From: Leptolyngbya sp. NIES-2104
GTDB taxonomy: Bacteria > Cyanobacteriota > Cyanobacteriia > Leptolyngbyales > Leptolyngbyaceae
Length of the DNA: 64,000 nt
Direction: 5' to 3'
NCBI RefSeq assembly: GCF_001485215.1
Contig: NZ_BBWW01000001.1
Span: forward strand, 1,488,001 to 1,552,000
Positions 52,251-61,613 of the stretch are shown piece by piece. The notes under the pieces were generated by a model that was given only the letters and a program-made list of their open reading frames with translations, was not told the origin of the DNA and made no database searches. Position numbers and translations under genes: made by a program. How positions within the stretch are numbered: the stretch's first letter is position 1; every line of letters starts with the position of its first letter.

Positions 52251-53126
52251 GTGCCTGAACTGCCTGAAGTTGAAACGGTTCGATTAGGTTTAAACGAGGT
52301 CGCGCTGAATCAGCCGATCGTAGGGGGAGAAGTGTTACTCGATCGCACGATCGCTTATCCAAATTCCGATCAGTTTATTTCAAGCTTAAAGGGATTGTCG
52401 ATCGCACAATGGCATCGCTATGGAAAATATCTTCTTGGACAACTCGATCCGATTGGCTGGCTGGGTGTCCATCTGCGAATGACCGGAAAGCTGTTGTGGA
52501 TGAAACAATCTGAACCGTTGTCGAAACATACGCGAGTTCGATTGTTTTTTGAGGGCGATCGAGAACTTCGCTTTGATGATCAAAGAACATTCGGGCAAAT
52601 GTGGCACGTCGTTGGAGAGGCTGATCCAAAGACTATCATTACAGGCTTACAGAGATTGGGACATGAGCCGTTTTCGGATGAGTTCTCAGATCTGTATTTT
52701 TATGAGCAGTTGAAAAATCGTAAACGCCCCATTAAGAATGCACTACTCGATCAAGCGTTAGTTGCGGGAATTGGCAATATCTATGCGGATGAAGCTTTAT
52801 TCCTAACCGGGATTCATCCTGAAACATTATGTACGGAATTATCGATCGAGCAAACCTCTCAACTGCGAAAAAACGTCATCCGAGTGCTAAAAGATAGCAT
52901 TGCGGCAAGAGGCACCACGTTTAGTGATTTTCGGGATGTGTCAGGGGTGAATGGTAACTATGGCGGCATGGCTTGGGTGTATGGGCGAGAGGGCGATCGC
53001 TGCCGGACTTGTGAGACAGTGATTGAACGGCTGAAGTTAGCAGGTCGATCGGCGCATTTTTGCTCGACTTGCCAACCTTGCAAAAGTAGTGCGGATCACA
53101 ATTTACAAAGGATACGTAAGAAATAA
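52251..53126 (+). CDS. mutM: Formamidopyrimidine-DNA glycosylase
   Basis: 291 residues from a GTG. Base-excision repair glycosylase/AP lyase for 8-oxoguanine and formamidopyrimidines. The catalytic N-terminus is PELPEVETVRLGL (Pro after Met, Glu next), with the phosphate-binding lysine in RYGKYLLGQL. LRMTGKL, GIGNIYADEALF and the H2TH region are present, and the C-terminal zinc finger CRTCETVIERLKLAGRSAHFC-STC is intact. It overlaps nothing and is divergent from the toxin gene by 78 bases. Confidence 0.95.
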   Translation: MPELPEVETVRLGLNEVALNQPIVGGEVLLDRTIAYPNSDQFISSLKGLSIAQWHRYGKYLLGQLDPIGWLGVHLRMTGKLLWMKQSEPLSKHTRVRLFFEGDRELRFDDQRTFGQMWHVVGEADPKTIITGLQRLGHEPFSDEFSDLYFYEQLKNRKRPIKNALLDQALVAGIGNIYADEALFLTGIHPETLCTELSIEQTSQLRKNVIRVLKDSIAARGTTFSDFRDVSGVNGNYGGMAWVYGREGDRCRTCETVIERLKLAGRSAHFCSTCQPCKSSADHNLQRIRKK

Positions 53127-53155
53127 TAAATTTGACCTAACCTACTATTTCCCGT

Positions 53156-54487
53156 ATGTCAAAGCGTCGAGACTTTCTAATTGGCAGTGCGATGAGTGCT
53201 GCCGCTGTATCTATGATTTCTAAAGCCAATGCCCAAGATAATCAACCTTCTAAGCGCCCTGAAATCAATGCGCTAAGACAAGGCTATGTTGGTCAATATC
53301 AAGGCAGCGTATATCTTTTACCTGCAAACAATGAAACGGTGCAGTGGGGTTGGTTTAACAATGCCGAACCGCCTCGCGCTCGAATTAAATCGGGTGATAC
53401 CGTGGTGATGGAAACGATGATGGCATCGCTGAATCAGATTTTACCGGGAGTGCCGATCGAGCAAATTACCAAGCTGCGCGTCGATTTTCCCGGTCGAGGT
53501 CCTCATTCGGTTACAGGTCCGATTTTCGTTGAAGGGGCAATGCCTGGTGATGTACTGAAGGTGCGGATCAATCGGATTATTCCTCGCAGCTATGGCGCGA
53601 ATTGGAACCTGCCTGGAAATCTGAAGCTAGGACAGTTCCCGGATAAATTTCCTGAAGCGCAGGTCAAGCATTTCTATCTCGATCTCGGTCGGGGTGTGAC
53701 CGAATTCTTGCCTGGAATTGAACTACCTGTGCGCCCATTTCCTGGAATTATTGGAGTAGCACGAGCAGAAAGCGGACAATATAGCACTGTTCCACCGGGA
53801 GCGTATGGCGGTAATTTAGACTGTCGTGAATTGGTGCAGGGAACAACGATCTATCTACCTGTGTTTGTGGATGGTGCGTTGTTGTGGTCGGGCGATTCTC
53901 ATGCGGTGCAAGGCAATGGGGAGGTGAATTTAACCGCGATCGAGAGTGCGTTTAGCGAATTGAATTTGACGATCGAAGTTTTGAAAAAAACGCCGCTCAC
54001 CTTCCCCCGGATTGAAACGCCGACGCACTGGATCACGATGGGATACGATCGCGATATGAACAAAGCGGTCGATATGCTGGTTGAGCAAACGGTTAAATTT
54101 GTTTCAGACTGGAAGCGGATTTCGAGCAAAGAGGCTCAACAGTTCATGAACGATTACGGAGATTGTCGAGTCGCTGAAATCGTCAATCAGTTGAAGGGCG
54201 TTTACTGTATGTTGCCAAAGAAAGCCAGCCCAAAACTTGCTCCGAATCCAACCCAAGACACTCGTGATAGTTATGTCACCACTGCCACTGATGCAGATGT
54301 GCAAACTGCGATGAATCTTGCTTCACTGCGAATGATCGAGCGGATGACCCAACTGAAGAAACTATCGATGTTAGATAGCTACTCGCTGGCAAGTTTGGCA
54401 ATGGATGCGCGGTTGGGACGGATTGAACCGGGTGCGAGAACAATTCATAGTTTGATGCCGCGATCGCTTTGGGTCAAGAAAGCCTAA
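53156..54487 (+). CDS. Exported acetamidase/formamidase family protein
   Basis: 443 residues. The N-terminus SKRRDFLIGSAMSAAAVSMISKANAQD is a twin-arginine-like signal with a cleavage site near ANAQD. The mature part matches the FmdA_AmdA amidase fold: GDVLKVRI, GYGGN-like PPGAYGGNLDCRELVQGTTIYLPVFVDGALLWSGDSHAVQGNGEV, the most conserved block of the family. A C-terminal extension of about 70 residues after LKGVYCMLPKK is unusual. It probably releases ammonia from small amides in the periplasm. The stop codon touches repeat copy F. Confidence 0.85.
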   Translation: MSKRRDFLIGSAMSAAAVSMISKANAQDNQPSKRPEINALRQGYVGQYQGSVYLLPANNETVQWGWFNNAEPPRARIKSGDTVVMETMMASLNQILPGVPIEQITKLRVDFPGRGPHSVTGPIFVEGAMPGDVLKVRINRIIPRSYGANWNLPGNLKLGQFPDKFPEAQVKHFYLDLGRGVTEFLPGIELPVRPFPGIIGVARAESGQYSTVPPGAYGGNLDCRELVQGTTIYLPVFVDGALLWSGDSHAVQGNGEVNLTAIESAFSELNLTIEVLKKTPLTFPRIETPTHWITMGYDRDMNKAVDMLVEQTVKFVSDWKRISSKEAQQFMNDYGDCRVAEIVNQLKGVYCMLPKKASPKLAPNPTQDTRDSYVTTATDADVQTAMNLASLRMIERMTQLKKLSMLDSYSLASLAMDARLGRIEPGARTIHSLMPRSLWVKKA

Positions 54488-54696
54488 GAGGGGGTTTGAA
54501 AATTGTCGTTCGGTGCCACATCCCGCCCTGAAATGAATTTCGGGCTAATCGGCGAAAGTCCTTTGAAAAGGACTAAGAACCTGAAACTACCTCCGAGTCT
54601 ACTTCAGTAGACTTTCTCTCATTAGCCCGAAATTTATTTCAGGGCGGGAGGCAAACGAGAGCGAAAAGACTTTTTATACTTTTCAAACACCCTCTA
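54487..54696. repeat. Structured four-hairpin repeat, copy F
   Basis: GCCCTGAAAT-type arms at 54521-54549 and 54621-54649 (one mismatch). The inner hairpins are AGTCCTTT-GA-AAAGGACT and AGTCTACT-TC-AGTAGACT, as in copy D. Ends AGAGGGGGTTTGAAAA and TTTTCAAACACCCTCT are inverted. The stops of both convergent neighbours coincide with the two ends. Confidence 0.92.
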
Positions 54697-55701
54697 AAAC
54701 CAGTCGGCGATCGCATCGGTCGATTTTACTAACCGCATTCCAGCAGCAGCAAAACGCGCATACGCTTGGTCTGCTTGCTCGGTAAAATCGACCACACCCG
54801 GAACCACGACCGGAGAAGTGCAATCTTCGAGCAGATACACTTTCCGAGTCAGGCTAGAGTCATACGCTTGGATTTCGGTGAGCAAATCATCGATCGTCCA
54901 AGCGACGCAATGACTCTTCGCCTGACCTGCAATGATCACCGCATCAAACTTGAGTAATTTGTCAATCAATTGACTGTTCTTCTGTGCAAGTAGTTCGCCC
55001 CCAACTGTAGTGAGCACTTCAGGACGCAACACCGAATAGTTTTCAGTGAGTGGCTGATTACCTTTAATCTCAAAATTCGTCTGACTCTTGCGGGCAATAC
55101 AGTGGAAAAACGCTGCTTCTTCAAATGCCGAAACCAACGCATGACCAATTCCACCCAGCATCGAGTGGTAGGGCCACACCGTTAGCGGATACTTGCCTTC
55201 GTCGGTTAGCTGTTTTGTGTAGTGCAGCGCATGATTGTTTAAGGTGTCGTAATCTGCTTTCAAACTAAACGCAACAGCAGGATTGACTCGCCAAACTCCT
55301 TTCTGAACATCCTCGAATGAAATCAAAGTTGCGGCTGGTATTGGATGCTCTCCAGCTTCATTAAGCCAGAAGATCGGATGAAAGATTTGCATCGCCGTGT
55401 GAGTATCCATTGTGGGTGCAATTTCGGTAATGCTGCCTAAATTGCGATAGATAAACTCACACAGTCGAATATTATCTTCAACGGCTCCAGTACCCGATCG
55501 ACCCCCCACGAATAATTCAAAATCAGGAATACAGAACGTATTCTGCACGTCGATCGCTAGAAGACAGACCCGAACTCGATCGTCACTTGCGGGCGAAATT
55601 CCATGCTGTTTCGCCCATTGTTCGGCTTCTACTGCTCGCTGTTGATAGGGAACCCGCCAAACAGAACTGACAGAAGCACGATCGAAGAATTCAGGAATCA
55701 T
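54694..55701 (-). CDS. Isochorismatase/nicotinamidase-like cysteine hydrolase
   Basis: 335 residues, longer than the usual 180-220 of the family. Catalytic parts are placed as expected: D in [11 protein letters not shown] (near residue 52), the metal-side [11 protein letters not shown] (near 100-110), the WPYHSMLGG block (near 177), and the nucleophile cysteine in [15 protein letters not shown] (near 264). The extra length is an insert of about 60 residues between WPYHS and the cysteine, plus an N-terminal 45 residues. It is the last gene of a four-gene minus-strand operon with a diiron enzyme, a methyltransferase and a glycosyltransferase, and overlaps the glycosyltransferase gene by 11 bases. 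The stop TAG lies in repeat copy F. Confidence 0.8.
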   Translation of the reverse strand: MIPEFFDRASVSSVWRVPYQQRAVEAEQWAKQHGISPASDDRVRVCLLAIDVQNTFCIPDFELFVGGRSGTGAVEDNIRLCEFIYRNLGSITEIAPTMDTHTAMQIFHPIFWLNEAGEHPIPAATLISFEDVQKGVWRVNPAVAFSLKADYDTLNNHALHYTKQLTDEGKYPLTVWPYHSMLGGIGHALVSAFEEAAFFHCIARKSQTNFEIKGNQPLTENYSVLRPEVLTTVGGELLAQKNSQLIDKLLKFDAVIIAGQAKSHCVAWTIDDLLTEIQAYDSSLTRKVYLLEDCTSPVVVPGVVDFTEQADQAYARFAAAGMRLVKSTDAIADWF

Positions 55702-56560
55702 ACGTTAGGCTCAATTCATCTTCTTCGATCCTAGAGGGATTTTCAGAAAATGACTCATCCACTGAGAGCAAAACTGGAGCGTTATAAGTACGATCGACCA
55801 CCGTTGTTGGCAATTCCTGATGATATGCTCCGGACGGAAGCACCCCACAACCGCCATATTTCGCCATCACTCGCTGCTGTACAAACACATCTTCGCCGCA
55901 GTGATTTTCAGGCAGATCTTTCCAGAAATTAAAGCCGCCGACCTCCCGAAGCTTTTCCATGTTGTACATGACACAGCCCCCGATCCAGGCAATTTTGTAT
56001 TTGCGAGGGTGATCCGGTGTGATGTTGTGCGATCGCTGAATGTGATACAGATTTGCTGCATTGTGCAACTTCCAGCGCTCCCATTGGGGCATTCCGGGTT
56101 TAAGCTTTTCCGGTCGAACGGGAGTCGTCCAGAACTCGATCGCTTGTTCGTGCGGTCGAATATCTTGAGCAAAACTCAAGCCGATCAATCCACTCCCAAC
56201 GAAACCGCAGTTTTCTTGTTCGATCGCGTTCACAAATTGCTCGATTACAAACGGTTCGAGGATCAGATCATCATCAATGAATAAAACATAAGGTGCAGTC
56301 GCTTGATCGAGCAAGAACTGTCTTTGTTCTGCGAGTCCACGACGCGGCAAATGGTGATGGATTTGTACTTTATGATTGTGCGATCGCAGAACTCGAATCG
56401 GAGTTTGGACTAGATTTGATGCGATCGTATTTGGATCATCAGTCTGATCCGAAATGATTACATTAAAGTTTTGAAATGTTTGTGCAATCAAGCTCGTTAA
56501 AGTAACAGCTAACGCTGAAGCACGATTGTAGGTAGGAATTAGAATATCAACTTTAGACAT
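55691..56560 (-). CDS. GT2 family glycosyltransferase
   Basis: About 289 residues from the ATG at 56560 ([17 protein letters not shown]). Family 2 nucleotide-sugar transferase with the N-terminal Rossmann-like half, metal-binding LFIDDDLIL (near residue 95), and the acidic base region [15 protein letters not shown] (near 215). No membrane helix is evident, so it acts in the cytoplasm. A start at 56599 would add 13 residues. It is the third gene of the operon. In this context it could glycosylate a small molecule or its carrier rather than a wall polymer, but that is inference. Confidence 0.82.
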   Translation of the reverse strand: MSKVDILIPTYNRASALAVTLTSLIAQTFQNFNVIISDQTDDPNTIASNLVQTPIRVLRSHNHKVQIHHHLPRRGLAEQRQFLLDQATAPYVLFIDDDLILEPFVIEQFVNAIEQENCGFVGSGLIGLSFAQDIRPHEQAIEFWTTPVRPEKLKPGMPQWERWKLHNAANLYHIQRSHNITPDHPRKYKIAWIGGCVMYNMEKLREVGGFNFWKDLPENHCGEDVFVQQRVMAKYGGCGVLPSGAYHQELPTTVVDRTYNAPVLLSVDESFSENPSRIEEDELSLTYDS

Positions 56561-56607
56561 ATCAATTGAAAAGGGTGCAAATCTAATCACACCCTCCACA
56601 TCAGGGT

Positions 56608-57342
56608 TTACAAAGCAGTCATCACTCGAACTAGCTCATCTGAGATATCCACAGATGCAACACTAGAATGCTCGAACAGAACACCCGCAAGGAAATAAAT
56701 ATTATCCGTGTAGAAAGCTTGACCCTGATCTCGCAGCTTAGCAATCCAGTTTTTCACTTTCGGCTCAGAACTATAACAACCAAACTGCAACGGTGTCACC
56801 ATAAAGTCTGATACCGTATAACCCTGTTCGGCTGCACATTCAAAGGTGCCTAACGGATTCGAGTAGCTCGACACTAAAACCATTACTCTCGGATAGTTCA
56901 GCGTCAATAGTTTATTCGTGAGTGTGGCTCCATCTACACCCCCATGCAAGAGCGGCATCCGAATTTGATTATCTGGAGCGGGAATGTAAGGCGGATTTGC
57001 AATCAAACAATCTGCATCGGTTGGTGCTGCCTCAAAGAATGATTTGTTGTGCAGCACATATCGATCGTGCAGATTACACTGACCAACTCTGGATTGAGCT
57101 ACCTCATACGCAGAGGGATTCAGTTCAAAACCGTGAATCACATCGTGACAGCGCGATCGCACTAGTGAATTGATCACCGGACTACCATCACCCGAACCAA
57201 ATTCAACAATCAAGCGCGAATCATCACACTGCGAAAATACCAATCGCTCTAAACAATGCGAATAGAAATGCGACTCTTCAGGGCAGAAAAATACTTCGGT
57301 TTCAGCAACCGTTTGTGTTGGTCTAATTAGTGTCCCAGTCAA
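56608..57342 (-). CDS. Class I SAM-dependent methyltransferase (N-methylating type motif)
   Basis: 244 residues. Motif I is IVEFGSGDGSPVI (near residue 46), the acidic motif II is VIHGFELNPSA, and motif IV is CLIANPPYIPAPDNQ (near 112), the NPPY form used by enzymes that methylate amide or ring nitrogens (HemK/PrmC-like). The end is rich in acidic and valine residues and not PrmC-like, and the N-terminal PrmC recognition domain is missing. It lies second in the operon between the diiron enzyme and the glycosyltransferase, so its substrate is more likely the pathway intermediate than a release factor. Confidence 0.75.
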   Translation of the reverse strand: MTGTLIRPTQTVAETEVFFCPEESHFYSHCLERLVFSQCDDSRLIVEFGSGDGSPVINSLVRSRCHDVIHGFELNPSAYEVAQSRVGQCNLHDRYVLHNKSFFEAAPTDADCLIANPPYIPAPDNQIRMPLLHGGVDGATLTNKLLTLNYPRVMVLVSSYSNPLGTFECAAEQGYTVSDFMVTPLQFGCYSSEPKVKNWIAKLRDQGQAFYTDNIYFLAGVLFEHSSVASVDISDELVRVMTAL

Positions 57343-57379
57343 GGTAATACCCTCTATGATTTCAAATCACAACAATGAA

Positions 57380-57400
57380 GGGCGGTCACCACAGCCGCCC
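57380..57400. other. Small GC-rich hairpin inside the operon
   Basis: GGGCGG (57380-57385) and CCGCCC (57395-57400) pair around a 9-base loop in the 74-base gap between the diiron enzyme and methyltransferase genes. It may set relative expression or stabilise mRNA; there is no T-run. Confidence 0.45.
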
Positions 57401-57416
57401 CAAAATCCCCGATCGA

Positions 57417-58544
57417 TTACTCTAGTCCAATTGCAGGAAGCGATTCAGTTTCAACCCCATGACGAATCATCGCCACGATCGCGGCTCCTGCTCGATCGCC
57501 CATGAGTTTCTCTTGGTCATATCCCAACAACAATTGCCAAGCTTGCTGCGGATACATATCGACCAGAGGTAACGTCACGTTCTCGATCATCCATCGTCCA
57601 TGTCTTTCATCTTCCTTGATGTGCAAGTCCCAATAGCCCATTGCACCCTCAGAGAGCTGAAGTCTCTGAGCCGCAGCAAGATAGTTCCGATATGCAGAAG
57701 GACCTGCTACTTCAAAGTAAGCTAAACCACCGTTGTAGCGTAAGAAATGACGCTTACATTCCGTTAGCAAGAAGTTATGATTCGTGGTTGCTAACGCTTG
57801 CCAAGGAACCAGATCAAAATATGCTTCAGGCTGAGTACTCAAGCTTAATTCGGTCATCATTTTCGCGAAAAATGTCGAATGCTTCCGCGACAAACGACCA
57901 TTACCATATTCTTCGAGCAGTACTTTCGTTAAAGTTGCTTGAACTTCATTCGCGGCACCACCGAGAATTCGAGAAAGGCGGCTTGCTTCGACCAGTCCAT
58001 CAAACGAAGTGATTGCTAAAAGGTAACGATAACCTTCAAATGGCATCTCTTTACGAAGGTAGAGCGCATCTTCAGAGAGTTCAGGATCGAGATCGGTTTG
58101 ATAGCGATCGAGCAATGCCTGTTTCAGATCTACCGAATGATAAGCTTCAGTATCAATCTGTTTGAGTTCCCAAGCTTGCCAAGCGGCTTCGATCTCATTG
58201 CGGACTTTTTGCAAGTATGTCGATCGCTCATTGGTATAGTGCGTTAAATCGTCGTACCAAAATAGGTTTAAGCGATTGATGCGGTAGAGGATGCGCTGTA
58301 GGAAAAGATGGGCAGCATCCGAACCTTGAGCTTGATCATAAGCTTCTTTGAGTGCAAAACTCAGTGCCGTTTCAAAGTACCGAATTTGCTCTTCAAACTG
58401 ATTGAGTCGCTGATCTAAGTTTTCAGCTTCGATCAGTTCACTAAAAGTTTGTTCAGCCTTGTAGTAAGGATTGGTCTTAACAATGGATGCGATTGCCTCT
58501 GGCATCAATTGAGTGGGCAGAGGAGCGACTAAACTACCGTGCAT
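57417..58544 (-). CDS. Iron-containing redox enzyme (heme-oxygenase-like diiron oxidase)
   Basis: 375 residues, all helical. The C-terminal two thirds carry the heme-oxygenase-like diiron (HDO) pattern: an acidic/histidine helix LLEEYGNGRLSRKHSTFF (near residues 203-220), then GLAYFEVAGPSAYRNYL, and the HxxxDxxH-type helix DLHIKEDERHGRWMIE (near 303-318). HDO enzymes include UndA, SznF and related oxygenases that build unusual natural products. The N-terminal 150 residues are extra helices with no motif I know. It is the first gene of a four-gene operon. Dioxygen chemistry on a small substrate is a reasonable inference; the substrate is unknown. Confidence 0.78.
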   Translation of the reverse strand: MHGSLVAPLPTQLMPEAIASIVKTNPYYKAEQTFSELIEAENLDQRLNQFEEQIRYFETALSFALKEAYDQAQGSDAAHLFLQRILYRINRLNLFWYDDLTHYTNERSTYLQKVRNEIEAAWQAWELKQIDTEAYHSVDLKQALLDRYQTDLDPELSEDALYLRKEMPFEGYRYLLAITSFDGLVEASRLSRILGGAANEVQATLTKVLLEEYGNGRLSRKHSTFFAKMMTELSLSTQPEAYFDLVPWQALATTNHNFLLTECKRHFLRYNGGLAYFEVAGPSAYRNYLAAAQRLQLSEGAMGYWDLHIKEDERHGRWMIENVTLPLVDMYPQQAWQLLLGYDQEKLMGDRAGAAIVAMIRHGVETESLPAIGLE

Positions 58545-58646
58545 TTATCTTTCTGGGATGACTCGATTTTCATTTCTATGCTCGTTTATCCAATCTTGAA
58601 GTTGCATCTACCTCAGAGGGAGATCGCTAAGTCTTAAGGAGTAGTT

Positions 58647-59726
58647 TTACGATTTGACAAACGTCGTTTCTGGAAATCCTAGTTTTGCTAACAATTCATT
58701 CCAACGTTCGATGCTTAAACTGCCCCCCGATGCCTGATCGTGTCCGTGTCCATAGCTTCCTTCTCCGGCTGAAATCGTTTGACTCCGCAGGAATTCGAGC
58801 ACATTCACACTGTTCGATCGAGCCGCAAAATTAACCCGCCCCGGCATATATCCTTCATTGGCTGCAATCACCACTAATTTCGGCAAGCGACCGCGCCAAC
58901 TTTGAGCAATCAAGGGATGAATCTGACAAGGCGAGTTCATCCGAAGTAGAGCAACATTCCCTGAAAAAACGGGAGCCACTTTTCTGGCTTCATCGATTGC
59001 AAGTTTGACTTCTTCTCTTGCCGATCGCAGTTGTTGCACATCCGCACTATCGGAATTCACCAATGCTTTCGGACTGGAATGATTTAATAATGCTCGTGCT
59101 GCGACTTCTGGATCGTAGTGTGAAGCTCGTCGAGACGCATTAATTAAGACTGTTGCTTCTTTGAGGTATTTCGCGGTGTACTTCCGTTTTGCCGTGGTTA
59201 ATAGTTCAAATGGAGCGCGATCGCCTAAATCGCTCAATGTTCCGATCGCAGCAATCCAGTCGAGGTCGGAAATATCCGCGATCGATTGCGCCAGTTCCCA
59301 AATGATCAGCGATGTATTCGGGATCGGCTCCCAATTGTAGGCACTAATTAAAGTATCGCCATCCGGCACACCTTCAGGATGGTGATGATCAACAAAGCAA
59401 GTCGGAACCCCAGAAATTACAGGCTCCGAGCGGCTTCCTAAGTCCATCACAAAGAGATAAGCCGGATTTGAGGATTGAATGATAGCGCGATTGTTAGGTG
59501 TCCAGGCGTTGCGTTCTCGATCGGGAATCACTCGATGCACTGAGGCAAATCCCGCCCGTTCAAATGCCCGCTGCCAAACAACGCCCGCCGTGACTCCATC
59601 CGCATCCGAATCATGAATCGCAACGATTCTCGAAGAATGAGACATTCGATCGACAAACTGCCTGAATGCCTGAAGTGCTGCTTCTTGATTCGGAGTTCCA
59701 ACAGTAGCATCAACTGTAAAAGCCAT
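58647..59726 (-). CDS. DHH family phosphoesterase
   Basis: 359 residues. DHH motifs are intact: VAIHDSDADGVTAGV (motif I, near residue 38), LFVMDLGSRS, CFVDHHHPEG (motif III) and the C-terminal DHHA1 glycine block GEGSYGHGHDQASGGSL. This is the layout of RecJ-like or NrnA-like exonucleases and oligoribonucleases; the protein is shorter than RecJ. It would hydrolyse nucleotides or short oligonucleotides with manganese. It lies upstream of the diiron operon with a 102-base gap and may be transcribed separately. Half of a structured repeat (copy G) precedes its start. Confidence 0.85.
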   Translation of the reverse strand: MAFTVDATVGTPNQEAALQAFRQFVDRMSHSSRIVAIHDSDADGVTAGVVWQRAFERAGFASVHRVIPDRERNAWTPNNRAIIQSSNPAYLFVMDLGSRSEPVISGVPTCFVDHHHPEGVPDGDTLISAYNWEPIPNTSLIIWELAQSIADISDLDWIAAIGTLSDLGDRAPFELLTTAKRKYTAKYLKEATVLINASRRASHYDPEVAARALLNHSSPKALVNSDSADVQQLRSAREEVKLAIDEARKVAPVFSGNVALLRMNSPCQIHPLIAQSWRGRLPKLVVIAANEGYMPGRVNFAARSNSVNVLEFLRSQTISAGEGSYGHGHDQASGGSLSIERWNELLAKLGFPETTFVKS

Positions 59727-59744
59727 AACCCAATCCTAAAATTC

Positions 59745-59830
59745 AAGTTCTTCAGTCCCCTTCAGTGGACTTTGCACTGTTAGCCCCGAATTCCATTCCG
59801 GGGCGGACGAGCAACGAAGCAAACAACCCC
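59745..59830. repeat. Structured repeat, half copy G
   Basis: Contains only the third hairpin AGTCCCCT-TC-AGTGGACT (59754-59771) and the right GCCCCG-type arm (59780-59805) with its GCAACGAAGC flank. The left half is gone. It fills the gap between uvsE and the DHH gene. Confidence 0.85.
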
Positions 59831-59833
59831 CAC

Positions 59834-60844
59834 CTACACCGAAACCGCCTGCTCCATCAAATCCGAAGGCTCCTCATCCTGAGTCGATGGAGTCACCGCC
59901 TCAATCTGAATCTCTTCCTTCTTCTCAGTCTCAACCACCACAGGCGGCAACACATTCAAATCCGAATACAACCACTCTTCCTGTAGCTTCTGAATTGCAA
60001 ATTCCTTCTGCTTCGCTTCAATCTCAATCCAGGGAACTTGCCGATAGCAACTCGGCATAATCGTAATGTAATCACTATGTTTCTGATCCAAAAACGATTC
60101 CGCACCATTTGAGATATGAACCACTTGCCAATCTGGATTTTCCCAAGTCGATCGAGCAATTTCAAACGCCCGAATCACACTTTCATCCTCGTAGCTCTCG
60201 ACCTTCTCATGAATCACATGATGGTGAGCATCAAACAAATGCGGAACGCCTGCCGCCTGACAAACTTCAGCAATTTGCTCTGATCCGTAGGTGTATTCAT
60301 CATTCTCCAAGGTCAAGCGCGATCGAATATTATCAGGCAAATTCCGAATCGACTCGATCAATCGTTCTGCTCGATCGCCTTTGCCACCGTGAATGTTCAT
60401 CAACGCCCAAGGCGATCGGGGTAATCCCAATAAATCAAACGTCCGAGCGTGCATCGCTAGAATCTTGATGCTGTTTTCAATTACTTCAGGACGATCGGAA
60501 CTCAGCACCACAAACTGATCCGGATGCAATACGAGTCGTACTTTAAGCTGTCTCGATTGTTCTCCGATTAAGCCCATCCCTTCCGTGAACTCATCTAAAA
60601 TTGCGGCTCCCATCGGATCATCTGCAAACGGAAATAACCCCGAACTTAATCGATACAGTCCAATTTTATTCGCCGCGCAGAACTCGATCGCAATTCCTAA
60701 TCGCCGCAGATTTTCCGCATACAATTCGCGCAACAATCGTTCCTGCTCGACCAAATCAAACTGTAATAATCGCTTGCGTGTGATCGTTTTAAACCGCACC
60801 GTTTTCGATGCAGAGATACACACTAATCCAAGTTCAGGGGTCAT
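59834..60844 (-). CDS. uvsE: UV DNA damage endonuclease UvsE
   Basis: 336 residues. TIM-barrel endonuclease that nicks 5' of UV lesions, an alternative to UvrABC. Family blocks: LGLVCIS near the N-terminus, NKIGLYRLSSGLFPFA, LHPDQFVVLSS, MNIHGGKGDRAERL, LTLENDEY and HLFDAHHHVIH, which hold the metal ligands. The last 50 residues are acidic and probably disordered (EKKEEIQIEAVTPS...), longer than in other UvsE proteins. The start ATG precedes TPELGLVCIS directly. Confidence 0.9.
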   Translation of the reverse strand: MTPELGLVCISASKTVRFKTITRKRLLQFDLVEQERLLRELYAENLRRLGIAIEFCAANKIGLYRLSSGLFPFADDPMGAAILDEFTEGMGLIGEQSRQLKVRLVLHPDQFVVLSSDRPEVIENSIKILAMHARTFDLLGLPRSPWALMNIHGGKGDRAERLIESIRNLPDNIRSRLTLENDEYTYGSEQIAEVCQAAGVPHLFDAHHHVIHEKVESYEDESVIRAFEIARSTWENPDWQVVHISNGAESFLDQKHSDYITIMPSCYRQVPWIEIEAKQKEFAIQKLQEEWLYSDLNVLPPVVVETEKKEEIQIEAVTPSTQDEEPSDLMEQAVSV

Positions 60845-60886
60845 AATCGTTTAATTTATAGGGTTAATCTTTGCGTTCAAAAACTA

Positions 60887-61237
60887 TTAGTCTTTCAGCG
60901 GTTCATGCCCCCAATTCTTGAGAGAGTAACGCCACCGAGTATGCTCGATATCTCCTTCCGGTCTTTCTGCCAAATGCCGATGAACATAACTCACGACGCG
61001 CCGCATGTGATTAAAATCTGAGTCGTCGTATTCTGATTTCTTCTTGTGTAAGAGCGCGACAGTTCTTCTACCAGATTGATGCCCGGTTGATTCCGCATCC
61101 TCGCTACTTTTCATTCCAACCGACAGCGATTCCTCGGTTTTTAGCCAAGCTTCTAATTCTTTAGCTGACATATTGACCGCATCTTGAAACTCTTTTAGAG
61201 TCTCTTGGTTCTGAGTAGCAGTATGCTGAACCATCAC
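60887..61237 (-). CDS. DUF3140 family protein
   Basis: 116 residues. DUF3140 is recognised by EFQDAVNMSAKELEAWLKTEESLSVGMK (residues 16-43), GHQSGRRTVALLHKKKSEY and the C-terminal HMRRVVSYVHRHLAERPEGDIEHTRWRYSLKNWGHEPLK. The function is unknown; it occurs in bacteria and fungi, often with DUF2945. Here its start overlaps the DUF2945 stop by four bases (ATGA), so the pair is translationally coupled. Confidence 0.85.
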   Translation of the reverse strand: MMVQHTATQNQETLKEFQDAVNMSAKELEAWLKTEESLSVGMKSSEDAESTGHQSGRRTVALLHKKKSEYDDSDFNHMRRVVSYVHRHLAERPEGDIEHTRWRYSLKNWGHEPLKD

Positions 61238-61455
61238 TTTTTCTCCTTCGATTTCTTCAGTTGCTCACCTTTATGAATCGCATCTTTTCCGCTCTTTGAA
61301 CTTTCAACCCGATACTCAGGATTTTCCTTTGATGCCTCGAAATGATGCCCTTTAAAGTCAGTGGGTTCAGTGATGATTTCTTTGACTTCACCTTCAGTTT
61401 TTCCACCAGAAGTGTTCCACTCTACGTGGTCGCCCTTTTTCAATTTCTCGCTCAT
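61234..61455 (-). CDS. DUF2945 / hypervirulence-associated TUDOR domain protein
   Basis: 73 residues, lysine-rich. The small beta barrel starts KKGDHVEWNTSGGKTEGEVKEIIT and ends NPEYRVESSKSGKDAIHKGEQL, the HVA1 TUDOR pattern (formerly DUF2945). The family is named from a fungal gene and has no proven bacterial role. It is first in a two-gene operon with DUF3140, with AGGAGC before the ATG. Confidence 0.85.
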   Translation of the reverse strand: MSEKLKKGDHVEWNTSGGKTEGEVKEIITEPTDFKGHHFEASKENPEYRVESSKSGKDAIHKGEQLKKSKEKK

Positions 61456-61613
61456 GATTTTGCTCCTGAAACACTGGCATCGATCCTAACAATCGCAACG
61501 ATCGCAATCCTCTATCTGTGGTTGCCCTTCACGGAGTATGAACCTTTCTTTTGATAGTAGAAATCCGATGCTAACTTCACTTACGCTCCAGTTAAAATCG
61601 AAGCCAACAAACC

